In this document: positions 33,786 to 45,128 of the stretch, one piece after another
Position numbering within the stretch: the stretch's first letter is position 1
Layout of the letters: each line of letters starts with the position of its first letter
Assembly: GCF_030450055.1 (NCBI RefSeq)
Contig: NZ_CP118480.1
Span: 1,577,415-1,641,414 of the forward strand
DNA from: Gallaecimonas kandeliae
Lineage (GTDB): Bacteria; Pseudomonadota; Gammaproteobacteria; Enterobacterales; Gallaecimonadaceae
Length of the DNA stretch: 64,000 bases
Direction: 5' to 3'
Notes under the pieces: generated by a model
The model's database searches: none
Told to the model about the DNA's origin: nothing
What the model saw: only the letters and a program-made list of their open reading frames with translations
Position numbers and translations under genes: made by a program

Positions 33786-33796
33786 AACGGTGTCCG

Positions 33797-37450
<3,654 letters not shown>

Positions 37451-37451
37451 G

Positions 37452-37479
37452 AAAAAGCCGCCCAAGGGCGGCTTTTTTG
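37452..37479 (+). terminator. Rho-independent terminator of metH
   Basis: AAAGCCGCCC AAG GGGCGGC-type stem followed by TTTTTT immediately after the stop. Confidence 0.9.
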
Positions 37480-37599
37480 TCGCTGCGTTAAGCTGAGTGG
37501 CGCTATCCGCAAACCCTATGGCGCCAATTGTCAGTGCGCGCCTGCTCAAAGCGGGGCAAGATGAACCCTGTTCAATAACACCCTGCAGCGAGGTCGCCC

Positions 37600-38664
37600 A
37601 TGTTCGAGATAGACAAGTCCCAGCCCGTCATGGTCACTGGCGCCACCGGTTACGTGGCCGGCTGGCTGGTGAAACGCCTGCTCGAAGAGGGCCTGAGGGT
37701 CCACGCCACTGTCCGTAACCCGGCCGACAAGGACAGGCTCCGCTACCTGGACGCCGCCGCGGCCGAGGCCCCAGGCACCCTGACATTCTTCAAGGCCGAT
37801 CTCCTGGACCAGGGTAGCTTCGACGAGGCCATGGCCGGCTGTGCCGTCGTCTTCCATACCGCTTCCCCCTTCACCTCCAAGATCCAAGATCCGGAGCGCG
37901 ACCTGGTGCGCCCGGCCCTGGAAGGCACCCGCAACGTGCTGGAGGCCGTCAACAGGACGGCGTCGGTAAGGCGGGTGGTGCTGACCAGCAGCTGCGCCGC
38001 CATCTACGGCGACAACCTCGACCTCAAGGAAAAGGGCCTGGCGGCCCTCGACGAGTCGGTTTGGAACACCAGCTCCAGCTTGAAGCACCAGGCCTACAGC
38101 TACTCCAAGACGGTGGCCGAGCAGGCCGCCTGGGCCCTGGCCAAGCAACAGGAGCGCTGGCAGCTGGTGGTGGTCAACCCCTCCCTGGTGATGGGCCCTG
38201 GAATAAGCCCCTTCGCCACCTCCGAGAGCTTTAGCCTGATGCGCCAACTGGGGGACGGCACCATGAAGGCCGGGGTGCCGGACTGGCCCATCGGCGTGGT
38301 GGACGTGCGCGACTTGGCGGAGGCGCACCTGCGTGCCGCCTTCCTGCCGGACGCCGAGGGCCGCCACATCATCAGTGGCCACGACACCAGCTTCATGGGC
38401 ATGGCCAAGGTACTGGCGCCGCGCTTCGGCAAGGACTTCCCGCTGCCCAGGAACACCTTGCCCAAATGGCTGGTGTGGCTGGCCGGGCCCCTGACCAACA
38501 AGGCCATGACCCGCGCCATGGTGTCGCGCAACGTCGGCCACCCCTGGCATGCCGACAACAGCAAGAGCGTCCAGGCCCTTGGCATGCACTACAGGCCCCT
38601 GGCCGAGACCCTGGAAGACTTCTTCGTGCAGATGCGCGACAGCGGCCAGTTCAAGAAGGCGTGA
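37600..38664 (+). CDS. Extended SDR, dihydroflavonol-4-reductase-like
   Basis: 354 residues. NAD(P)-binding VTGATGYVAGWLVK, then VVFHTASPF, LTSSCAAIYG and catalytic YSYSK. It resembles the DFR/epimerase group that reduces ketones or aldehydes. The C-terminal third defines the substrate and is not informative here. The stop nearly touches an AraC regulator, so the two are likely co-transcribed. Confidence 0.88.
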   Translation: MFEIDKSQPVMVTGATGYVAGWLVKRLLEEGLRVHATVRNPADKDRLRYLDAAAAEAPGTLTFFKADLLDQGSFDEAMAGCAVVFHTASPFTSKIQDPERDLVRPALEGTRNVLEAVNRTASVRRVVLTSSCAAIYGDNLDLKEKGLAALDESVWNTSSSLKHQAYSYSKTVAEQAAWALAKQQERWQLVVVNPSLVMGPGISPFATSESFSLMRQLGDGTMKAGVPDWPIGVVDVRDLAEAHLRAAFLPDAEGRHIISGHDTSFMGMAKVLAPRFGKDFPLPRNTLPKWLVWLAGPLTNKAMTRAMVSRNVGHPWHADNSKSVQALGMHYRPLAETLEDFFVQMRDSGQFKKA

Positions 38665-38669
38665 GCGTC

Positions 38670-39653
38670 ATGAAGGGGTTCTGGGTGCAGCCCGGCTGGC
38701 GGTTGATGTTGGCCGACATGGGGCTGGAGAGCGAGGTGGTACTCCGTCAGGCCGGCCTGCCGGCGGATCTCTTCAGCAGGCCCGGCGCCAGCCTGGGGGT
38801 GGCCGAATACTTCCGCCTGTGGCAGACGGTGGAAGCCCTGGCCGGCCCCCAGGCGCCACTGCGCCTGGGCCAGGCCATTTCCACCGAGAGCTTCGCGCCG
38901 CCCATCTTCGCCAGCCTTTGCAGCCGGGATCTCAACCAGGCCCTGCAACGATTGCAGAGATACAAGCCGCTGATCTGCCCCATGCACCTGGAGCTTGAGG
39001 TGGGGGAGCAGGGCACCGCCATATCCCTGCACTGCGACGCCCTGGGCCTGCCCATACCCGGCGGCCTGGGGGCGGCGGAGATGGTCTTCTTCACCCAGTT
39101 GGCGCGGCTGGCCACCCGCCACCGTGTCGAGCCCTTGGCCGTCTCGCTGCCGCAGTTGCCGGCGGATCTGGCGCCTTACCACGATTATTTTGGGGTCCTT
39201 CCCGTCAAAGGCGAGGTGCCCAGCCTCCTTTTCAGCGCCCAGGATGCCCGCCGGCCCTTCCTGACCCACGACAGCGCCATGTGGGACTTCTTCGAGCCCG
39301 AGCTGAAGCGGCGCCTGGCCGAGCTGTCGGACAGCGCCGGCCTGGTGGAGCGGCTGCGGGCGCTGCTGCTGGAGCTGCTGCCGAGCGGCAGCGCCCAGCT
39401 TGAGCAGGCCGCCAAGGGCCTGGCCATCAGCAAGCGCACCTTGCAGCGCCAATTGGCCGAGGCCGGCACCCATTTCCAGGCCGAGCTCAGCCATACCCGC
39501 GAGCGCCTGGCCCGTCATTACCTGGAAGCCTCCAGCCTCAGTCTCCAGGAGATCGCCTTCCTGCTGGGCTTTGCCGACAACACCGCCTTCCTGCGCTCCT
39601 TCAAGCAATGGACGGGCCTGACGGCCAGCCAATACCGGGCGTCATGCCGCTAG
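38670..39653 (+). CDS. AraC-family regulator (OruR/ArgR-like, long N-terminal domain)
   Basis: 327 residues. The N-terminal domain of about 230 residues is the Arabinose_bd type (GASLGVAEYFRLWQTVEAL). The C-terminal two helix-turn-helix motifs are LAISKRTLQRQLAEAGTHF and LSLQEIAFLLGFADNTAFLRSFKQWTGLTASQYR. The ATG at 38670 is used; a GTG three codons upstream overlaps the reductase stop. It probably senses a small metabolite and controls the reductase. Confidence 0.88.
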   Translation: MKGFWVQPGWRLMLADMGLESEVVLRQAGLPADLFSRPGASLGVAEYFRLWQTVEALAGPQAPLRLGQAISTESFAPPIFASLCSRDLNQALQRLQRYKPLICPMHLELEVGEQGTAISLHCDALGLPIPGGLGAAEMVFFTQLARLATRHRVEPLAVSLPQLPADLAPYHDYFGVLPVKGEVPSLLFSAQDARRPFLTHDSAMWDFFEPELKRRLAELSDSAGLVERLRALLLELLPSGSAQLEQAAKGLAISKRTLQRQLAEAGTHFQAELSHTRERLARHYLEASSLSLQEIAFLLGFADNTAFLRSFKQWTGLTASQYRASCR

Positions 39654-39813
39654 CGCACAGGCAAAAGCGTGGGTTCGGGGCCTGGACCCGCAAGTAAGGT
39701 GGCCGCAGCACCATATCCAATAAGCATATTAAAATGCTTAAACAGTCTTATACGTTCTATAAGGGCCGAGGCAGAATGCCAGTCAATCATGTTTTGGCCG
39801 GATAGACGTATAG

Positions 39814-41586
39814 ATGGATTGGCAGGGCTGCTTGGTATTGGGGCTGACGATAACGGCCCTGCTGTTGATGGTCTTTACCCGGCTGGCACCCCATCTGGTG
39901 ATGGCGGGGGTGCTGGTGCTGCTGAGCCTGTTCGGCGTGCTGTCCGGCCCCGAGGCCCTGGCTGGCTTCAGCAACGCCGGCCTTATCACGGTGGCGGCCA
40001 TGCTGGTGGTGGCCGGGGGCCTCAACGCCAGCGGCGGTGTCGACTACCTGGTGCACAAGCTGCTGGGCCGCCCCCAGGGCCTGCGCGGTGCTCTCGGCAA
40101 GCTGATGGCGCCTGTGCTGGTGCTCAGCGCCTTCCTCAACAACACCCCTGTGGTGGCCACCTTCATCCCGGCCATCCACGGCTGGTCCCGCAAGCTGGGG
40201 CTGGCACCGTCCAAGCTGATGATCCCCCTTTCCTACAGCGCCATTCTCGGCGGTACCCTGACCCTGATCGGCACCAGCACCAACCTCATCGTCAACGGCC
40301 AGTACCAGAGCCTGACCGGCCAGGCCGGTTTCAGCCTTTTCTCCATCAGCCTGGTGGGGCTGCCCGTGGCGCTGGTGGGCATCGCCTTTATCTGGCTGGC
40401 CTTTCCGCGGTTGCTGCCGAACCGCTCCGACGACACCCCTTTTGAGAACCTGCGCGAATTCACCCTGGAGGTGGCCGTGGCCCCGGACGGTCCTCTGGTG
40501 GGCAAGAGCATCCGTGAGGCGGGCCTGAGGGAGCTGAAAAGGGTCTTCCTGGTGGAGATAGAGCGGAGCGGCCAGATGATGACGGCGGTGGCGCCGGAAG
40601 AGCGGCTCAAGGGCGGTGACCGCCTGGTCTTCGCCGGCGACACCGAGGCCATTTCGGAGCTGTTGCGCATCAACGGCATAGTGGCCTCGGCCGAGCACCA
40701 CAGCATCGAGGATCTGCGCCAGCCCAGGGACGGGCGCCGCCTGGTGGAAGTGGTGGTCTCGCCCCACTGCGCGGCCGTGGGCCAGACCATCAGGGACGCG
40801 CGCTTTCGGGCCCGCTACGGCGCCATAGTGCTGGCGGTGGCCAGGGGCGCCGAGCGCATCAAGGGCAACCTGGGCTCGATCCGCCTCGAGGCTGGGGACA
40901 CCTTGCTGCTGGAGGCGCGGCCCGCTTTTGTCAGCCGACAGCGTTACAACAAGGATTTCCTGCTGGTCAATGACCTGGATGTGGAGCCGCCTCGGCACAA
41001 GAAGGCGCTGCTGGCCTGGGCCATACTGCTGGGCCTGGTGGGGGCGGCGGGCTTTGGCCTCATCAGCATGCTCAACGCCGCCCTGGCCGGCGCCGCCCTG
41101 ATGCTCGTCACCGGCTGCATGTCGGTGGGGCAGGCGGAAAAGAGCCTGGACTTGCCTCTTATCATCACCATCGCCTCTTCCTTTGCCCTGGGAGCGGCCA
41201 TGCAGAAGACGGGGGTGGCGACCTGGCTGGCCCAGCAACTGCTGGGGCTGTCCGGCGGCAAGGCCTGGTTGCTGCTGATCCTGGTCTACGTGGCGGTATC
41301 CCTGCTCACCGAGCTGGTCACCAACAACGCCGCCGCCCTGGTGATGCTGCCCATAGTGCTGGAAGTGACCGGCAAGGCCGGCCTCGACCCCACCCCCTTC
41401 GTGTTCGCCCTGATGATCGCGGCCTCGGCCAGCTTCGCCACGCCGCTCGGTTACCAGACCAACCTGATGGTGCTGGGGCCGGGGGGCTATCGCTTCAACG
41501 ACTTCCTCAAGGTCGGGATCCCCATGAACCTGCTGGTGGGGCTGACCACTGTCACCGTCCTGCTGCTGGGCTGGCCCCTGACCTGA
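39814..41586 (+). CDS. SLC13/DASS-type permease with two RCK_C domains
   Basis: 590 residues. N-terminal membrane half with FLNNTPVVATFIPAI and the substrate loop LTLIGTSTNLIVNG. Two TrkA-C (RCK_C) modules occupy about residues 210-370 (GPLVGKSIREAGLRE..., VGQTIRDARFRARYGAIVLA). The second membrane half has LLTELVTNNAAALVMLP and ATPLGYQTNLMVLGPGGY. The doubled NT(P/N) and regulatory RCK pair are typical of sulfate or other anion carriers of this group. Substrate not certain. Confidence 0.9.
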   Translation: MDWQGCLVLGLTITALLLMVFTRLAPHLVMAGVLVLLSLFGVLSGPEALAGFSNAGLITVAAMLVVAGGLNASGGVDYLVHKLLGRPQGLRGALGKLMAPVLVLSAFLNNTPVVATFIPAIHGWSRKLGLAPSKLMIPLSYSAILGGTLTLIGTSTNLIVNGQYQSLTGQAGFSLFSISLVGLPVALVGIAFIWLAFPRLLPNRSDDTPFENLREFTLEVAVAPDGPLVGKSIREAGLRELKRVFLVEIERSGQMMTAVAPEERLKGGDRLVFAGDTEAISELLRINGIVASAEHHSIEDLRQPRDGRRLVEVVVSPHCAAVGQTIRDARFRARYGAIVLAVARGAERIKGNLGSIRLEAGDTLLLEARPAFVSRQRYNKDFLLVNDLDVEPPRHKKALLAWAILLGLVGAAGFGLISMLNAALAGAALMLVTGCMSVGQAEKSLDLPLIITIASSFALGAAMQKTGVATWLAQQLLGLSGGKAWLLLILVYVAVSLLTELVTNNAAALVMLPIVLEVTGKAGLDPTPFVFALMIAASASFATPLGYQTNLMVLGPGGYRFNDFLKVGIPMNLLVGLTTVTVLLLGWPLT

Positions 41587-41611
41587 GCCCGTGAAGGGCG
41601 CCGGCTTGTCA

Positions 41612-41652
41612 TCATGTGACACTTGTCGCGTGATGGTGTCATCTGTCACAAG
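41612..41652. promoter_or_regulatory. Repeated GTGAC/GTCAC motifs before blaI-like gene
   Basis: ATGTGACACTTGTC (41614-41627) and GTGTCATCTGTCACA (41636-41650) form overlapping inverted GTGACA/TGTCAC repeats just before the BlaI-like gene, as expected for autoregulation. The motif is not a classical Bla box. Confidence 0.5.
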
Positions 41653-41663
41653 GATGAAAGCCC

Positions 41664-42035
41664 ATGACGCCCCAACCCTCAGCCTCGGAGCTGGCCATCC
41701 TCAAGGCCCTCTGGCAACAGTCCCCCTTGAGTGGCCGTGAGATCCACCAGCGGATCCAGGCCCAGCTGGACTGGTCCTATTCCTCCACCCGCAAGACCTT
41801 GGAACGCATGCAGGAAAAGGGCTTGCTGGCGGTGCTGGATGTGCACGGTCTCAAGGTGTTCGAAGTCAAGGTGGCCAAGGTCGAGACCCTTGCCACCTTC
41901 GCCCGCGACTTCGCCAAGCGGGTCTTGGAGATGGAATCGCCGCTGCCGGCCAGCTTCTTCGCCGGCAGCCAGCTGCTGGACGAGGCGGAGCTGGCGGAGC
42001 TGGAACGGCTGCTCAAGAAGGATGACCATGGCTGA
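41664..42035 (+). CDS. BlaI/MecI/CopY-family repressor
   Basis: 123 residues. Winged-helix ASELAILKALWQQSPLSGREIHQRI, with STRKTLERMQEKGLL and a helical dimer end (LLDEAELAELERLLKK). Such repressors are inactivated by cleavage or by a partner sensor. It overlaps the start of an M56 gene by eight bases, the usual BlaI-BlaR1 pair. Confidence 0.9.
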   Translation: MTPQPSASELAILKALWQQSPLSGREIHQRIQAQLDWSYSSTRKTLERMQEKGLLAVLDVHGLKVFEVKVAKVETLATFARDFAKRVLEMESPLPASFFAGSQLLDEAELAELERLLKKDDHG

Positions 42036-42654
42036 GCTGTTGCTGGGCCTGGGGGCCTCCCTGCTGGTGGCGTCCTTGGCGTTGGGCCTAGTTGCCGCCC
42101 TGGTTTCTGCTTTTCCTTCCCTGCGCCGCTGGCGCGACCCTTGGCTGGCAGCGCTGCTGCTGAGCCTGCTCCCTTTCGTCTTTGCCCAGCTGCCAAGGCA
42201 CGCGCCCACCGAGGTGCTGCGCCTGACCTTGCCGACCCTGGGCCACTGGATGCCGGCGGGGCAGGGCCTTGCCCAGGAGTCTGCCGCAGCAGCGGTTTCC
42301 CTGCCGCTGCCGGCTTTGCTGCTGTGTGTCTGGTTCCTGGGGGCGGCTTGGCAGCTGTGGGGGCTTTGGCGCCGTAACAGGGCGCTCAAGGGGCTGCTGG
42401 GCCAGTGCCAGGTCGTGCCGGCAGAAGGTGAGCTGGCCAGGCACCTGGGCGTGGACGCACCGCCGCCAGGGCTCAAGCTGCTGCTGACCGACGCCAGGCT
42501 GTCGCACTTTGCCTGTGGCCGCAACGGCCTGGTACTGAGCCGCTGGGCCCCGGATAAATTGGAACTGGAACAGTTAAGGCTGGTGGTGGCCCATGAGCTT
42601 AGCCACCTGCGCCATGGCGACCCGCTGCTGGTGCAGGGGCTGTCGAAGCACTAA
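42028..42654 (+). CDS. M56 (BlaR1-like) membrane protease, C-terminally truncated
   Basis: 208 residues from the ATG at 42028, which has AAGG six bases upstream and overlaps blaI. Membrane helices in the first 110 residues, then the metalloprotease motif VVAHELSHLRHGDPLL. The frame stops only 12 codons later (VQGLSKH), whereas M56 proteins continue with another helix, the third zinc ligand and often a sensor domain. It is probably truncated and inactive, or a minimal form. A terminator follows at once. Confidence 0.75.
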   Translation: MAELLLGLGASLLVASLALGLVAALVSAFPSLRRWRDPWLAALLLSLLPFVFAQLPRHAPTEVLRLTLPTLGHWMPAGQGLAQESAAAAVSLPLPALLLCVWFLGAAWQLWGLWRRNRALKGLLGQCQVVPAEGELARHLGVDAPPPGLKLLLTDARLSHFACGRNGLVLSRWAPDKLELEQLRLVVAHELSHLRHGDPLLVQGLSKH

Positions 42655-42659
42655 GGAAC

Positions 42660-42686
42660 CAAGGCGCCCCAGGGCGCCTTTTTTAT
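42660..42686 (+). terminator. Rho-independent terminator
   Basis: AAGGCGCC CC-A-GG GCGCCTT stem with six T, six bases after the M56 stop. The following 180 bp hold no gene. Confidence 0.85.
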
Positions 42687-42869
42687 CGCCCCAGGCCGAG
42701 CTTGAAAGCTCAGTTGCGCATTTTTGCTACCTATGCGTCATATTTGTCCGTTAGTCTCATTTTGGCATTTCCCATTTAATCAATAAGTTAGGCGAATTTT
42801 TATTGCGCCTTGACGGAAATGCCCAGGTCAGGGGCAATACCGCCCGGCCTGTTCTTTCTGGGAGGACAC

Positions 42870-44564
42870 ATGAAAACCCTATCCATATTGGCCTTGGGAC
42901 TGGCCAGCCAGCTTGCCTGGGCCGGCACGGCCGAAGACATCACCGACGGCGTCTGCTTCTACCAGCACAGCCATTACAAGGGGGCCGAGCACTGCTACCT
43001 GCCGGGACAGTCGGTGTCGGCGGTGGCGAACCGGGATTGGAGCTCTATCCGCGTCATAGGCCGAGGCGCGGCGCGGATCTACAAGGGCGAGCAGTACCAG
43101 GGTGACAGCCGCAACGTCATGGCCAATGCCTACGAGCTGAACGGCATGAATGACGCTATCGCCTCGGTGCAGATCTACAGGCGCAGCAGCGACGACTTTG
43201 CCTGCATGTTCGACCATGACGGTTTCCGCGGTGACGTGCACTGCCTGGCCGCCGGCCAGTCGGAAAGCGACCTGACCGCCGTCGGCTACAACGACGCCAC
43301 CAGCTCGATGCAGCTCTTTGGCGACGTAGCGGTGACCGTCTTCGAGAACGTCGGTTACGGCGGCAAGAGCCAGCTCCTAAGCCGCTCCACCAGCGACTTC
43401 AACGCCAGGCCCGGCGGCTGGCTGGACGACAACATCAGCAGCTGGAAGGCGGTGAAGCGCGCCAAGCGTGACCAGGAGGTAGCCATAGAGCTGCAGGAGC
43501 GGCTGGGGGACAAGGCGCCGCTGCATGGCAGTACAGTGCTCGGCAGCCACAACAGCTTCAACAGCTCCGCCTACAACAACACCGAGGGCTTCGTCTCACC
43601 CAACCAGAGGCGCAGCCTCACCGAGCAGTTGGAGATGGGGGCCCGCATGTTCGAGTTCGACGCCCACAGCTATTGGAGCGACGACGTAGCCCTCTGCCAC
43701 GCCAGCGACGGTGACTGCTTCTGGTCCCCTTGGCTGCGACAGTCCATGCGCCGCCTGGCCGCCGAGCTGAATGCTTGGCTCAACAGCCACCCCCGGCAGG
43801 TGCTTTACCTCTACCTCAACGACTACCTGGGAGACGGCGACAAGGCGCTGCTGGGCCAGGTGGTGGCCAGCAGCTTCGGTACTCGCCTGTACCGGCCCCA
43901 GGGCTGCGAGAACCTGAGCCCGGAGATCAGCAACCAGCAGGTGCTGGCCGCCGACCGCCAGATAGTGGTGTTCAGCGACAGGGCCTGCGTGGAGGGCCTG
44001 GTGTTCGCCCGCGGTGACTTCGAGTCGGGCCATTCGGTGCGCGACGACGGCACCGACTTCAGCGGCCGCAACTATGTCGACGGGCGCTTTTCCCGGGCCT
44101 ACGAGTGCGACCACCCCAACTGCACCAACGTGCTGAACGCCGAACAGGTGCGTCAGGCCCAACTGGCCGGTATCAACTCAGTGGCCCAGGACCAGTTGGT
44201 GGAGGACGGCAAGGCCCTCTACCAGCTGTGGGCCTTCGACCCCGCCCCTGCCAGCCATTACGGCGACTGGCAGGCCGAGAGCCGCTCGGCGCGCCTCACC
44301 GCCAATGGTCACTACTACCTGGCCATGGGCGACAAGGGGGAGCTGTTGCGGCCACTCTGCCATGATGGCAGCGGTTGGCGCCTGGCACCCCAGGCCGTCG
44401 GTTTCGACGAGGCCGCTGCCGCCTGCGCCGCCATCAATGGTCGCTTCGAGGCGCCCAAGTACCTGGTGGAAGCCGACAAGGCCCGGCAATTGCTGGCCCA
44501 GCAGGGAGTGGTGCAGGCCCACATCGCTTTCGGCGTGGCGGGAGGACGTTGGCAGGCGGACTGA
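42870..44564 (+). CDS. Exported beta/gamma-crystallin + PI-PLC-like phosphodiesterase
   Basis: 564 residues. Signal peptide MKTLSILALGLASQLAWA. Residues about 25-190 contain two pairs of beta/gamma-crystallin motifs (GVCFYQHSHYKGAEHCYLPG, IYKGEQYQGDSRNV, ACMFDHDGFRGDVHCL, VFENVGYGGKSQLL). Residues about 215-470 look like a PI-PLC TIM barrel (TVLGSHNSFNSSAYNN, LTEQLEMGARMFEFDAHS, VLYLYLNDYLGDG). The C-terminal 80 residues are an extra domain. A secreted phosphodiesterase with calcium-binding-like modules is likely; the exact substrate is unknown. Confidence 0.82.
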   Translation: MKTLSILALGLASQLAWAGTAEDITDGVCFYQHSHYKGAEHCYLPGQSVSAVANRDWSSIRVIGRGAARIYKGEQYQGDSRNVMANAYELNGMNDAIASVQIYRRSSDDFACMFDHDGFRGDVHCLAAGQSESDLTAVGYNDATSSMQLFGDVAVTVFENVGYGGKSQLLSRSTSDFNARPGGWLDDNISSWKAVKRAKRDQEVAIELQERLGDKAPLHGSTVLGSHNSFNSSAYNNTEGFVSPNQRRSLTEQLEMGARMFEFDAHSYWSDDVALCHASDGDCFWSPWLRQSMRRLAAELNAWLNSHPRQVLYLYLNDYLGDGDKALLGQVVASSFGTRLYRPQGCENLSPEISNQQVLAADRQIVVFSDRACVEGLVFARGDFESGHSVRDDGTDFSGRNYVDGRFSRAYECDHPNCTNVLNAEQVRQAQLAGINSVAQDQLVEDGKALYQLWAFDPAPASHYGDWQAESRSARLTANGHYYLAMGDKGELLRPLCHDGSGWRLAPQAVGFDEAAAACAAINGRFEAPKYLVEADKARQLLAQQGVVQAHIAFGVAGGRWQAD

Positions 44565-44576
44565 GCCGCAAACAAC

Positions 44577-44603
44577 AAAAAAGGCGCCTTGCGGCGCCTT
44601 TTT
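44577..44603. terminator. Bidirectional terminator
   Basis: AAAAAAGGCGCC TTGC GGCGCCTTTTT between the converging crystallin-PLC and DUF6580-like genes; it can serve both strands. Confidence 0.85.
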
Positions 44604-45115
44604 CAATGGGCGAAAGCCCTGGGGAAGTAGCGCTCCAAGGCGTAGAAGCTGCCGAACAGCAGGGCGTTGAAGAAGAGATCCCCCAGGAGACTGTTCTGGA
44701 AGAAGGGCAGGCCGGCGATCAGCGCCTGGTTCAGCCCCTGCCAGCCGGCCGGGTAGTAGTCGCCCACCAGCCAGACGGCGCCGTTGGTGATGAAGAAGAA
44801 CAGCACTGAACCGGCCAGGGAGCCGAAAAGGATGGCGTCGGCGGCCGCCCCTTGCTTGCCCACCCAGAAGCCCAGCACCGCCGTCAGCAGCAGGGCGCCG
44901 TAGACGAAGGGCAGGGTAGGGTGCAGGCCCAGCACCAGGTCTGAACAGGCCATGGCCGCCAGGGGCACCAGCATCGCCAGGGTACGGCTTTGGAACTTGG
45001 CGCCGGCAAAGAGGGCCATGGCCGCCACTGGCGACAGGTTCCAGGGGTGCGGTATCACCCGGTACAGGGCGCAAAGGGCGATCATCGCCAGCAGCGTGGT
45101 CAGACGTGGGTTCAT
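44603..45115 (-). CDS. DUF6580-like ECF-type membrane protein
   Basis: 170 residues with five to six membrane helices; the conserved pattern ALYRVIPHPWNLSPVAAMALFAGA at the start and FFFITNGAVWLVGDYYP later match the DUF6580 family, which looks like substrate-binding components of ECF transporters. The ATG at 45115 has GAGG spaced properly. It follows btuB by 13 bp under the same cobalamin riboswitch, which suggests a B12-related transport role (inference). Confidence 0.82.
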   Translation of the reverse strand: MNPRLTTLLAMIALCALYRVIPHPWNLSPVAAMALFAGAKFQSRTLAMLVPLAAMACSDLVLGLHPTLPFVYGALLLTAVLGFWVGKQGAAADAILFGSLAGSVLFFFITNGAVWLVGDYYPAGWQGLNQALIAGLPFFQNSLLGDLFFNALLFGSFYALERYFPRAFAH

Positions 45116-45128
45116 CCTCAATCCTCGG

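Noticed and set aside
33347-33796. Long N-terminal extension of MetH
   Set aside because: The extension is antisense to cobO; the ATG at 33797 fits the family start and lies after the MetJ boxes.
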